NCBI RefSeq assembly: GCF_900107155.1
Contig: NZ_FNOX01000001.1
Location: 709,233 to 773,232, forward strand
From: Pseudomonas salomonii
GTDB lineage: Bacteria > Pseudomonadota > Gammaproteobacteria > Pseudomonadales > Pseudomonadaceae
Length of the DNA stretch: 64,000 nucleotides
Direction of reading: 5' to 3'
A program made the translations under genes and the position numbers. Of this stretch, positions 7,634 to 15,345 are shown piece by piece (the first letter of the stretch is position 1; each line of letters starts with the position of its first letter). The notes under the pieces were generated by a model, which saw nothing but the letters and a program-made list of their open reading frames with translations, made no database searches and had not been told where the DNA came from.

Positions 7634-10600
7634 ATGGGTTTCAATCTTTCCGAATGGGCGTTGCGTAATCGCCAGATCGTACTGTTCCTGATGATCCTGC
7701 TGGCCGTGGTCGGCACCTTGTCCTACACCAAGCTGGGGCAAAGTGAAGACCCGCCGTTTACCTTCAAGGCCATGGTCATCAAGACCAACTGGCCGGGCGC
7801 CACGGCCCAGGAAGTCTCGCGGCAGGTCACCGAACGCATCGAGAAAAAGCTGATGGAAACGGGCGAGTACGAGCGCATTGTCTCGTTCTCGCGGCCCGGT
7901 GAATCCCAGGTTACCTTCATAGCCCGCGATTCGATGCACTCGGCGCAAATCCCGGAGCTGTGGTACCAGGTGCGCAAGAAGATCAGCGATATTCGCCAGA
8001 CCTTGCCGCCGGATATCCAGGGGCCGTTTTTCAACGATGAATTCGGCACCACCTTCGGCAATATCTACGCCCTGACCGGTGACGGTTTTGATTACGCGGT
8101 GCTCAAGGACTACGCCGACCGCATCCAGATTCAGTTGCAACGCGTGCCGGACGTGGGCAAGGTCGAGTTACTGGGCCTGCAGGACGAGAAGATCTGGATC
8201 GAGCTGTCCAACCTCAAGCTCGCCACCCTCGGCCTGCCATTGGCTGCGGTGCAGCAGGCACTGCAAGAACAGAACGCCGTCTCCACCGCCGGTTTCTTTG
8301 AAACGCCGACGGAACGCGTGCAGTTGCGGGTCTCGGGTAACTTCAAAACGGTCGATGAGATCCGCAACTTCCCGATTCGCGTCGGTGACCGCACCTTGCG
8401 CATCGGTGACGTGGCGCAAATCCATCGCGGTTTCAACGATCCACCGGCGCCGCGCATGCGCTACATGGGCGCAGACGCCATCGGCCTGGCCGTGGCGATG
8501 CGTGACGGCGGCGACATTCTGGTATTGGGTAAGGCCCTTGAAGGCGAATTTGCCCGCCTGCAGAAGAACCTTCCGGCGGGCATGGAGCTGCGCAAGGTCT
8601 CGGACCAACCGGCAGCGGTGAAAACCAGCGTCGGCGAATTCGTCCAGGTACTGGCTGAAGCCTTGGCCATCGTGCTGCTGGTGAGCTTCTTCTCCCTTGG
8701 CGTACGCACCGGCATGGTGGTGGCCCTGGCGATTCCGCTGGTGCTGGCGATGACCTTTGCGACCATGTATTACCTGGGCATCGGCCTGCACAAAATCTCC
8801 CTCGGTGCCTTGGTGTTGGCCCTGGGCTTGCTGGTGGACGATGCAATCATCGCCGTGGAGATGATGGCGATCAAAATGGAGCAGGGCTACGACCGGCTCA
8901 AGGCCGCCAGTTTTGCCTGGACCAGCACCGCGTTCCCGATGCTCACCGGCACATTGATCACCGCCGCAGGTTTCCTGCCGATTGCCACTGCGCAATCGAG
9001 CACCGGCGAATACACCCGTTCGATCTTCCAGGTGGTGACCATTGCCCTGCTGGCCTCGTGGGTCGCGGCGGTGGTGTTTGTGCCGTACCTGGGGGAAAAA
9101 CTCCTGCCGGACCTGGCGAAGATTCATGCGGCCAAACACGGCACGGATGGGCCGGATCCCTACGGCACACCTTTCTATCAGCGTGTAAGACGCTTGGTCG
9201 AATGGTGTGTGCGTCGGCGCAAAACCGTGATCGTGTTGACCTTGCTGTTGTTTATCGGCTCGGTGGCGCTGTTCCGTTTTGTGCCTCAGCAGTTCTTCCC
9301 GGCCTCCGGTCGCCTGGAGTTGATGGTCGACCTGAAACTGGCTGAAGGTGCCTCGCTGAGCAACACCGCCGACCAGGTCAAACGCCTGGAAGCCTTGCTC
9401 AAGGAGCATGCCGGTATCGACAACTATGTGGCCTATGTGGGCACCGGTTCGCCGCGCTTCTACCTGCCGCTGGACCAGCAACTGCCGGCCGCCAGCTTTG
9501 CGCAGTTTGTGGTACTGGCCAAAACCATCGAGGAACGCGAGAGCCTGCGCACCTGGCTGATCGAGACCCTTAACGAACAATTCCCCGACCTGCGTTCACG
9601 CGTCACGCGCCTCGAAAACGGCCCGCCCGTGGGCTACCCGGTGCAGTTTCGCGTGACCGGCGAGCACATCGAAGAAGTCCGTGCCCTGGCGCGCAAGGTC
9701 GCGGCCAAGGTTCGCGAAAATACCCACGTGGTCAACGTGCACCTGGACTGGGAGGAGCCGAGCAAGATCGTCTACCTGAATATCGACCAGGACCGTGCCC
9801 GTGCGCTGGGCGTCAGCACTGCCAACCTGTCGAAATTCCTGCAAAGCTCCTTGACCGGCTCCACCGTCAGCCAGTACCGCGAGGACAACGAATTGATCGA
9901 GATTCTGCTGCGCGGCACCGTGCATGAGCGTACCGAACTGTCGCTGCTGCCGAGCCTGGCGGTGCCGACCGACAACGGCCAAAGCGTAGCGTTGTCGCAG
10001 ATTGCGACCCTTGAGTATGGCTTTGAAGAAGGCATCATCTGGCACCGCAATCGCCTGCCGACGGTGACCGTGCGTGCCGACATCTACGGCAAGGAACAGC
10101 CGGCGACCCTGGTCCAGCAGATCCTGCCGACCCTGGAAGGTGTGCGCGCCGAACTGCCGGACGGTTACCTGCTCGAAGTGGGCGGCACCGTCGAGGATTC
10201 GGCCCGTGGCCAGAACTCGGTCAAGGCCGGCGTGCCGCTGTTTATCGTGGTGGTGCTGACCTTGCTGATGCTGCAACTGCGCAGTTTCTCACGCACCGCG
10301 ATGGTGTTTCTGACCGCGCCGCTGGGCTTGATCGGTGTGACCTTGTTCCTGCTGGTGTTTCGCCAGCCCTTCGGCTTCGTCGCCATGCTCGGCACCATCG
10401 CGCTGTCGGGCATGATCATGCGTAACTCGGTGATCCTGGTGGACCAGATCGAACAAGACATCAAGGCCGGGCTCACGCCCTGGCAAGCGATCATCGAAGC
10501 CACCGTCCGACGCTTCCGCCCGATTGTACTGACGGCGCTTGCGGCGGTATTGGCGATGATTCCACTGTCACGCAGCGTGTTCTTCGGGCCGATGGCGGTG

Positions 10601-10699
10601 GCAATCATGGGCGGGTTGATTGTGGCGACGGCGTTGACGTTATTGTTCTTGCCGGCACTGTATGCTGCGTGGTTTCGCATTAAGAAGGAGGCGCACTAG
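7634..10699 (+). CDS. mexK: RND efflux pump inner-membrane transporter
   Basis: A proton-driven RND (HAE1) exporter of 1021 aa with 12 predicted membrane helices and two large periplasmic loops. The TM4 aspartate pair of the proton relay is present (LVDDAI, D402 and D403). In TM10 the position of the AcrB relay lysine carries arginine (MIMRNSVILVD, R930), as expected for MexK/TriC-like rather than AcrB/MexB-like pumps. No outer-membrane channel gene follows, matching MexJK, which borrows OprM or OpmH encoded elsewhere. In PAO1, MexJK exports erythromycin and tetracycline with OprM, and triclosan with OpmH. The name rests on length, synteny and the divergent mexL. Confidence 0.9.
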   Translation: MGFNLSEWALRNRQIVLFLMILLAVVGTLSYTKLGQSEDPPFTFKAMVIKTNWPGATAQEVSRQVTERIEKKLMETGEYERIVSFSRPGESQVTFIARDSMHSAQIPELWYQVRKKISDIRQTLPPDIQGPFFNDEFGTTFGNIYALTGDGFDYAVLKDYADRIQIQLQRVPDVGKVELLGLQDEKIWIELSNLKLATLGLPLAAVQQALQEQNAVSTAGFFETPTERVQLRVSGNFKTVDEIRNFPIRVGDRTLRIGDVAQIHRGFNDPPAPRMRYMGADAIGLAVAMRDGGDILVLGKALEGEFARLQKNLPAGMELRKVSDQPAAVKTSVGEFVQVLAEALAIVLLVSFFSLGVRTGMVVALAIPLVLAMTFATMYYLGIGLHKISLGALVLALGLLVDDAIIAVEMMAIKMEQGYDRLKAASFAWTSTAFPMLTGTLITAAGFLPIATAQSSTGEYTRSIFQVVTIALLASWVAAVVFVPYLGEKLLPDLAKIHAAKHGTDGPDPYGTPFYQRVRRLVEWCVRRRKTVIVLTLLLFIGSVALFRFVPQQFFPASGRLELMVDLKLAEGASLSNTADQVKRLEALLKEHAGIDNYVAYVGTGSPRFYLPLDQQLPAASFAQFVVLAKTIEERESLRTWLIETLNEQFPDLRSRVTRLENGPPVGYPVQFRVTGEHIEEVRALARKVAAKVRENTHVVNVHLDWEEPSKIVYLNIDQDRARALGVSTANLSKFLQSSLTGSTVSQYREDNELIEILLRGTVHERTELSLLPSLAVPTDNGQSVALSQIATLEYGFEEGIIWHRNRLPTVTVRADIYGKEQPATLVQQILPTLEGVRAELPDGYLLEVGGTVEDSARGQNSVKAGVPLFIVVVLTLLMLQLRSFSRTAMVFLTAPLGLIGVTLFLLVFRQPFGFVAMLGTIALSGMIMRNSVILVDQIEQDIKAGLTPWQAIIEATVRRFRPIVLTALAAVLAMIPLSRSVFFGPMAVAIMGGLIVATALTLLFLPALYAAWFRIKKEAH

Positions 10700-10802
10700 T
10701 TCATGACGGGAGACGAAGGCGTGTAGTTAGTGTTGGCGGGTGTGGGAAAAGCCTGAAATCCGATAACTGCTGTTTAAGCCTGAATGTCTCCCACTTGTTT
10801 GA

Positions 10803-11258
10803 TTAGAGTGGGGGCAGTTTCTTCTCAACGGTTTTTATAATGGAGGTGTTGGTGTCGGCTAACGGCGTTATTTTTTGTAATGTCTGGTCAAGGTGGCTGA
10901 CGGAGTGTGTGTACAGATGGCAGACGAAACTGTCTTCGCCGGTAATCTTGTAACAAACAATACACTCAGGCATTTCTGACAGTAACTGCTCCACGGTTTG
11001 AAAATTCCCCGTCAGCGGTTTTACCCGCACCAGAGCTTGAAGCGCAAACCCGAGAGCGTGTGCGTCCAACTCTACGCTGAACCCGCTTATAACCCCTGCC
11101 ACCTCCAGGCGTTTGAGACGCTCGCTGCAACCTGGGGCAGATAACCCCACCTGCCGGCCAAGTGCGCGGATAGACGCCCGCGCATTCTGATGCAGGGCGA
11201 TCAGCAGCGCGCGATCAATTGCATCGAGTGTCTGATCGTTTTTTGTAAGCCTTTTCAT
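10803..11258 (-). CDS. AsnC/Lrp-family transcriptional regulator
   Basis: A 151-aa Lrp/AsnC regulator. The N-terminal winged HTH (about 11-65) includes IDRALLIALHQNARASIRAL, then GRQVGLSAPGCSERLKRLE. The C-terminal RAM/ACT-like effector domain (about 75-145) includes TGEDSFVCHLYTHSVSHLD. Members sense amino acids and form DNA-wrapping octamers. It is transcribed away from the halogenase gene across a 166-nt gap, so it probably controls that operon and itself in response to an amino acid, perhaps the substrate or product. Codon and base use are more AT-rich than in the flanking mexK and plsB. It is convergent with mexK. Confidence 0.9.
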   Translation of the reverse strand: MKRLTKNDQTLDAIDRALLIALHQNARASIRALGRQVGLSAPGCSERLKRLEVAGVISGFSVELDAHALGFALQALVRVKPLTGNFQTVEQLLSEMPECIVCYKITGEDSFVCHLYTHSVSHLDQTLQKITPLADTNTSIIKTVEKKLPPL

Positions 11259-11349
11259 TAGATGGACCTTACGAACATTGATGAAATAGCGTGAAAATCT
11301 TACATACCACAGATCCCTGAAAAAAAGGATGGATTTTTCGAAAACTCCT

Positions 11350-11424
11350 ACCTATTGTTTTGTCTGCAGTCAGACGCAGTACTGTAGTGCTATTTCAACT
11401 TGATCTATTCGTCGAGGGATTGAA
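11350..11424 (+). promoter_or_regulatory. Promoter and operator region of the halogenase operon
   Basis: The gap between the Lrp-type regulator and the oxygenase contains GTCTGCAGTCAGAC (11362-11375), whose outer five bases on each side are inverted repeats. The palindrome CAGTACTG (11377-11384) lies immediately downstream. Candidate -10 sequences are TACTGT (11380-11385) or TATTTC (11391-11396) with an extended TG; TTGTTT (11355-11360) is a possible -35. GAGGG upstream of the ATG is the ribosome site. Binding by the adjacent regulator is inferred. Confidence 0.4.
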
Positions 11425-12189
11425 ATGAACCACGTACTTGATGAGGCACGCTTGCAAGAGCACCATAATAATAATTTTTCTGAGCAGCGATTGTTTTCGC
11501 AACGTCATGAATTTGCCCGAGATGGGTTTATAAAGTTGCGCGATATCGTCGATGATACGGTGCGTGAAGAGATTGCCGCTGAAGTAAAAAATTTGATCGA
11601 GCGCCAGCTTGAACGGCGTGACCTTCACTTGGCAACTACCGATAATACACCGCGTTATATGAGTGTTGTGCGCAGCGAATTCATTGCTGAAAACAGTCCT
11701 CTCATTAATGCGCTGTCGAAGTCCGATGTGTTGCTTGGCACCCTGTCACAGATAGCCGGAACACGCATTGTCCCGTCCGTCTCCAAGGACGAGGAATACC
11801 TGATCACCCAGCAGGAGCGCAAAGGCGACACCCATGGATGGCACTGGGGGGATTACAGCTTTGCACTGATCTGGATTATCGAAACGCCCCCTGTCGCCAA
11901 GGGCGGGATGTTGCAGTGCGTGCCCCATACCTCGTGGGACAAGGCCAACCCGAGGATTCACGAGCTGCTGTGCAGTAACTCGATTGCGACTTACGGTTTC
12001 AAGACCGGGGATATTTATTTCCTGCGCACCGATACCACCCTGCATCGCACTATCCCACTCAATGAAGATGCCACCCGGATCATCCTCAATATGACGTGGG
12101 CGGCTGAAAAAGACCTCAGCGCAAACCTGCACGGCAATGATCGCTGGTGGGAAGACCAGCATGTTGAGGCGGCCAAAAGCCTGACGTAA
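11425..12189 (+). CDS. BesD-family Fe(II)/2-oxoglutarate amino-acid halogenase (predicted)
   Basis: A 254-aa cupin-fold oxygenase. The segment THGWHWGDYSFALIWIIE (from residue 136) gives an iron motif H140-W-G142, where the usual carboxylate is glycine. That vacancy is the signature of Fe/2OG radical halogenases, which bind chloride there. Residues I recall as the BesD active site (R74, E120, H134, H137, G139, D140, H204, N219, T221, W238, W239) all appear here exactly three positions later: R77, E123, H137, H140, G142, D143, H207, N222, T224, W241, W242. BesD and its Pseudomonas homologues (Hal enzymes) chlorinate free lysine or ornithine-like amino acids. Substrate and site are not readable from sequence. 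It is the first gene of an operon with a PLP enzyme and two exporters. A phytanoyl-CoA-dioxygenase-like hydroxylase is the alternative, but the glycine argues against it. Confidence 0.85.
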   Translation: MNHVLDEARLQEHHNNNFSEQRLFSQRHEFARDGFIKLRDIVDDTVREEIAAEVKNLIERQLERRDLHLATTDNTPRYMSVVRSEFIAENSPLINALSKSDVLLGTLSQIAGTRIVPSVSKDEEYLITQQERKGDTHGWHWGDYSFALIWIIETPPVAKGGMLQCVPHTSWDKANPRIHELLCSNSIATYGFKTGDIYFLRTDTTLHRTIPLNEDATRIILNMTWAAEKDLSANLHGNDRWWEDQHVEAAKSLT

Positions 12190-12224
12190 AACGCCTGTGG
12201 CTGGTTGTCACGCGAACAGATGGG

Positions 12225-13550
12225 ATGAAGGTCATGCATGATATTGAATGCCTACAGCGCGCCAATGCCCTGCTCAAGCAGGCGCAATCACACTCGGCCA
12301 TGGCCGATCTGGTCCGGGCGGCGGTGGGCCGCAATGAGCAATGGCGTGGGCAGCAGTGCATCAATCTCGTGGCCGCTGAGTCGCCCACCAGCCCGTCGGT
12401 GCGTGCGTTACTGGCCAGTGAGGTGGGGACGCGCGCATCGGGTGGGCATATCGGACGTGACAACCGGTTTTTCTCCGGGATGAAGAACATCGACGAGCTG
12501 GAATCGCTCTGCGTGGAATTGCTTAAAATCACGCTGCATGCCCGGTACGCCGATCATCGTTTGATGGGTGGTCTGGCGGGTGTAATGGCTGCGTACACAG
12601 CGCTGGCTCGTCTTGAAGACAACGTGATGACGGTGCCGGTGATCCGCGGTGGAGATACCAGTAACCGCACCAACGGGCCGCCTGGGGTTCGCGGACTCAA
12701 GGTGTGGGACATTCCGTTTGTGCACAAAACTGCAGACATCGACCTCACACGCTTCAGTGAAATCGCTCAGACCCTCAAACCTGCTGTGATTGGGTTGGGC
12801 ATGACACTGACCTTGTTTCCGTTACCGTTGGCGGACATAAAAGGCATCGTTTCATCCTGGGAGGGCAAGGTCTATTTCGACGCCGCCCACCAATTGGGCT
12901 TGATCAGTGCCGGCTTGTTCCAGGACCCATTGGCTGAGGGCGCCGACCTCATGACCGGGTCTTCCGGGAAGACGTTCAGTGGCCCTCAGGGCGGCGTCAT
13001 TGTCTGGAACGATGCAACACTGACAGCGCCGCTGCATGAGGCGATTTTCCCTACGCTGACCGGTAGCCATCAAATCAACCGTGTGGCTGCGCTCGCGGTG
13101 GCGGCTACGGAAATGCTCGAGTTCGGGCGAACCTATATGAAACAGGTGGTCAGTAACGCCCAGGCGTTGGCCATGCACCTGGAGCTTCGGGGGGTGACGG
13201 CCTTCTATCGAGAACAGGGTTACACCCGAACCCATCAGATTGTGATTGATTCAAAGCCCTTCGCCTGCGGCCGTGAGGCAGTACAGCGCCTGGAGGCCGC
13301 CAACATCATTACCAACGAAATGCCGTTGCCTTGGGACACCGACCCTTATCGAGAAACAGGCATTCGGCTCGGTACTGTCGAGGCTACCCGCCTGGGCATG
13401 AAGGAGCCGGAAATGGCCTGGATCGCCGAGCAGATTGCCAGGGTGCTCCTGCATAAAGAGGACCCGATGGGCGTTGCCAATGGTGTGATTGATTTCATGA
13501 AAAACCACAGGACAATCTATTACTGCCACGAAAATGGGCTACCCGGTTGA
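12225..13550 (+). CDS. Divergent SHMT-fold PLP-dependent enzyme
   Basis: A 441-aa fold-type I PLP enzyme related to serine hydroxymethyltransferase. By alignment to E. coli GlyA from memory it keeps the PLP lysine (K249 in SSGKTFSGPQGG), the pyridine-binding aspartate and following histidine (D219 and H222 in YFDAAHQLGL), the carboxylate-binding arginine (R381 in TGIRLGT) and E52 (NLVAAES). It has lost GlyA Y55 and E57 (now A71, G73), the ring-stacking H126 (D144) and H228 beside the lysine (G248), so ordinary folate-dependent SHMT activity is unlikely. It should act on an amino acid by aldol, transaldol, elimination or substitution chemistry. It lies 35 nt after the halogenase gene. The start could be 12225 or 12234; neither has a strong Shine-Dalgarno sequence. 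Confidence 0.85.
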   Translation: MKVMHDIECLQRANALLKQAQSHSAMADLVRAAVGRNEQWRGQQCINLVAAESPTSPSVRALLASEVGTRASGGHIGRDNRFFSGMKNIDELESLCVELLKITLHARYADHRLMGGLAGVMAAYTALARLEDNVMTVPVIRGGDTSNRTNGPPGVRGLKVWDIPFVHKTADIDLTRFSEIAQTLKPAVIGLGMTLTLFPLPLADIKGIVSSWEGKVYFDAAHQLGLISAGLFQDPLAEGADLMTGSSGKTFSGPQGGVIVWNDATLTAPLHEAIFPTLTGSHQINRVAALAVAATEMLEFGRTYMKQVVSNAQALAMHLELRGVTAFYREQGYTRTHQIVIDSKPFACGREAVQRLEAANIITNEMPLPWDTDPYRETGIRLGTVEATRLGMKEPEMAWIAEQIARVLLHKEDPMGVANGVIDFMKNHRTIYYCHENGLPG

Positions 13551-13583
13551 GCCATCCTGAACGTAGTCACAGAGGAAAAGTGC

Positions 13584-14201
13584 ATGCCTGACATCCTGAT
13601 TTCCGTTTACCAGGCGATATTCACCTTTACCCTCGCAGCTATCGCCTTACTTGCCAGCCCCGGCCCCGCCACCCTGGCGCTGGCAGCCAGCGGCGCGGCG
13701 TATGGCATGCAACGCTCGTTTGAGTTTTTTGTCGGGGTCACCCTGGGTTTAGTTATTGCCATGGCGTTGGTTGCTTCGGGTTTATACGTCGTCTTGCACA
13801 GCTTTCCCGGGTTGGCGGTGGCACTGACGGTCATCTCTATTGTTTATATTTTTTGGTTGGCTTACCGCATTGGCACGGCACCGCCCATTCAGGATGAGCA
13901 AGCCGTGGTCACGCCGGGCTGGGGTGCCGGTTTTGTGCTGGGGGTTGCGAATATCAAAGCGTATGCCGCGTTTGCAGCGTTACTGGGCAGTTTCACCTTG
14001 GGCACGACGCCGGGCTGGGAGCAGGGTACAAAAGCGTTTATTTGTTTATTGGTTTGCGTGGTATTCGATTTTTTGTGGCTTTTTGCAGGCAGCCGGATGC
14101 GCAAGTTGTTCATCCATCCCGTTTGGAGTCGACGACTTAACGTAAGCTTCGCGATTTTGATGGTAGCGACTGTCGCCTGGTCATTCACGCTGACGTGGTA
14201 G
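13584..14201 (+). CDS. LysE/RhtB-family amino-acid exporter 1
   Basis: A 205-aa inner-membrane protein with about six hydrophobic helices. The LysE-family signature is ALLASPGPATLALAASGAAYG near residues 21-41, followed by a conserved FFVGVTLGLV helix. Members export basic or neutral amino acids and homoserine lactone driven by the proton gradient. AGAGGAAA at 13571-13578 is a good ribosome site. It lies 33 nt after the SHMT-like gene, in the same operon, so it likely exports that pathway's amino acid. It is clearly distinct in sequence from the second exporter, so this is not a recent tandem duplication. Confidence 0.88.
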   Translation: MPDILISVYQAIFTFTLAAIALLASPGPATLALAASGAAYGMQRSFEFFVGVTLGLVIAMALVASGLYVVLHSFPGLAVALTVISIVYIFWLAYRIGTAPPIQDEQAVVTPGWGAGFVLGVANIKAYAAFAALLGSFTLGTTPGWEQGTKAFICLLVCVVFDFLWLFAGSRMRKLFIHPVWSRRLNVSFAILMVATVAWSFTLTW

Positions 14202-14249
14202 CGCTATCGGTGGGAGGGCCCGTGATCATTCCAACCGAGGAAAACCTTC

Positions 14250-14843
14250 ATGTTTGGGACCGTTTCTGCACTGGTGTTGTTACTGGTCGTGCCTGGGCCG
14301 ACAAACACGCTGCTGTTACGCGCGGGTGTGCTGTTTGGGTTTGCCGCTTCGTGGCGTATGGCATTGATTGAATGCCTGGCTTATCTGCTGCAAGTCTCTG
14401 TCTGGGGCGTGGTGCTGTTTTATCTCTCGGCCTGGTCACCGTGGGCGGTGAAAGCCACTCAAATGGCGGCGGCCTGCTATCTGCTCAAATTGTCATTCAC
14501 GCTGTGGCAACGCCACACCAGCAGTGTCGACTCACAGCACGATCGGTTATCCGGCGTGCATTTTTTCTGGCTCACGGTGATGAACCCCAAGGGCCTGCTG
14601 ATTGTTTCGTTTATCGCGCCGCTCGGCACCTTCACTTCGCTGCCAGGCTATGTCGGGTTCATGACCCTGCTGGCGTTGGTGGTGATACCGGTAGGCGCTG
14701 CCTGGATCGTACTGGGCAGCCGTTTTGAAGGCGTTCAGAAAGCCTGGTTAACCCCCTTGAAGATCAACCGCATCGCCTCCGTGGCCATTGGTTGTTTTGC
14801 CACGATCATGATGGGGCGATTGGCAGGGGCGGTGATTCACTGA
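14250..14843 (+). CDS. LysE/RhtB-family amino-acid exporter 2
   Basis: A 197-aa hydrophobic protein with about six helices and the LysE signature LLLVVPGPTNTLLLRAGVLFG close to the N-terminus. VMNPKGLLIVSFIAP in the middle corresponds to the conserved N-P-K segment of the family. GAGG at 14237-14240 precedes the ATG at 14250. It is the last gene of the halogenase operon. Two exporters could form a heteromeric pair or handle product and intermediate separately. Homologous paired LysE genes are known beside non-proteinogenic amino-acid clusters such as that for formylaminooxyvinylglycine (recalled). Confidence 0.85.
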   Translation: MFGTVSALVLLLVVPGPTNTLLLRAGVLFGFAASWRMALIECLAYLLQVSVWGVVLFYLSAWSPWAVKATQMAAACYLLKLSFTLWQRHTSSVDSQHDRLSGVHFFWLTVMNPKGLLIVSFIAPLGTFTSLPGYVGFMTLLALVVIPVGAAWIVLGSRFEGVQKAWLTPLKINRIASVAIGCFATIMMGRLAGAVIH

Positions 14844-15345
14844 TTCACATGCTGATTGAAACAGGCGTGTGCGCCTGTGGAACGTTTATGTTTTTTCCCT
14901 CCACTCAGAATTGCCTGATGGACAGGCACAGGTTTGGACTTCCCTGATGCGGCAGTCCGGCCTATTCAATGAGTTTATGGAGATATACATGGCTTTTTTT
15001 GATGCTGTAATTGCTCTCAAAGGTGCGCTGCTCGGAGCCCTGCTGGGCAATAACGTACCGCGCAATGATTTTGAAAACGGGTATCGGTCAGGGCACGCAA
15101 CAAACGATCACCACCATCGCCATCGTCCTCAAACAGTTCGGCCACATGCGGGCAATACCTATCCCTGCCAGACGAATCCTGGCGAGCCGCATACGCAGCA
15201 ACCCAGGATCTGCGAGCAGCCTTCACCCTACCGGCCTACGTATCCGCTTTATACTTTGAGTCGTTAAGCGGCCCGGCCAGAAACAACTGCGCCAAGGCCC
15301 GTGGTAAGCGGCCTTGGCGCAGTGGATCCAGCATGTTTGAGTGGC
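14844..15345. other. 502-nt gap after the halogenase operon; possible decayed sequence
   Basis: No convincing gene. One frame offers an ATG at 14990 after GGAGATAT, giving 92 residues that begin MAFFDAVIALKGALLGALLG and then lose protein-like composition. Another frame, closer to the end, reads LPDESWRAAYAATQDLRAAF with protein-like composition but no start. This suggests a frameshifted remnant. The last part is the terminator of the DUF4197 gene on the opposite strand. Confidence 0.4.
15276..15322 (-). terminator. Terminator of the DUF4197 gene
   Basis: CTGCGCCAAGGCC (15287-15299) and GGCCTTGGCGCAG (15310-15322) form a perfect 13-bp stem with a 10-nt loop. Read on the minus strand it ends in TTGTTTCT. 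It lies 24 nt past the stop at 15346. Confidence 0.85.

Noticed and set aside
10708..10792. GGGAGAC/GTCTCCC inverted repeat between mexK and the Lrp-type gene
   Set aside because: The arms are 7 bp with about 70 nt between them and no U-tract. It is not a convincing terminator, nor a recognisable REP unit.
11425..12189. Calling the oxygenase a phytanoyl-CoA hydroxylase
   Set aside because: The iron motif has Gly in place of Asp, and the substrate residues match BesD rather than acyl-CoA hydroxylases.
12225..13550. Calling the PLP enzyme glyA (serine hydroxymethyltransferase)
   Set aside because: Several residues essential for folate-dependent chemistry are replaced, and the gene is not in a one-carbon context.
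14869..15267. 132-codon plus-strand frame after the second exporter
   Set aside because: Most of it is His/Pro/Arg-rich with no protein-like pattern. Only the short part from 14990 could be genuine, so it is described as a gap and not called a gene.
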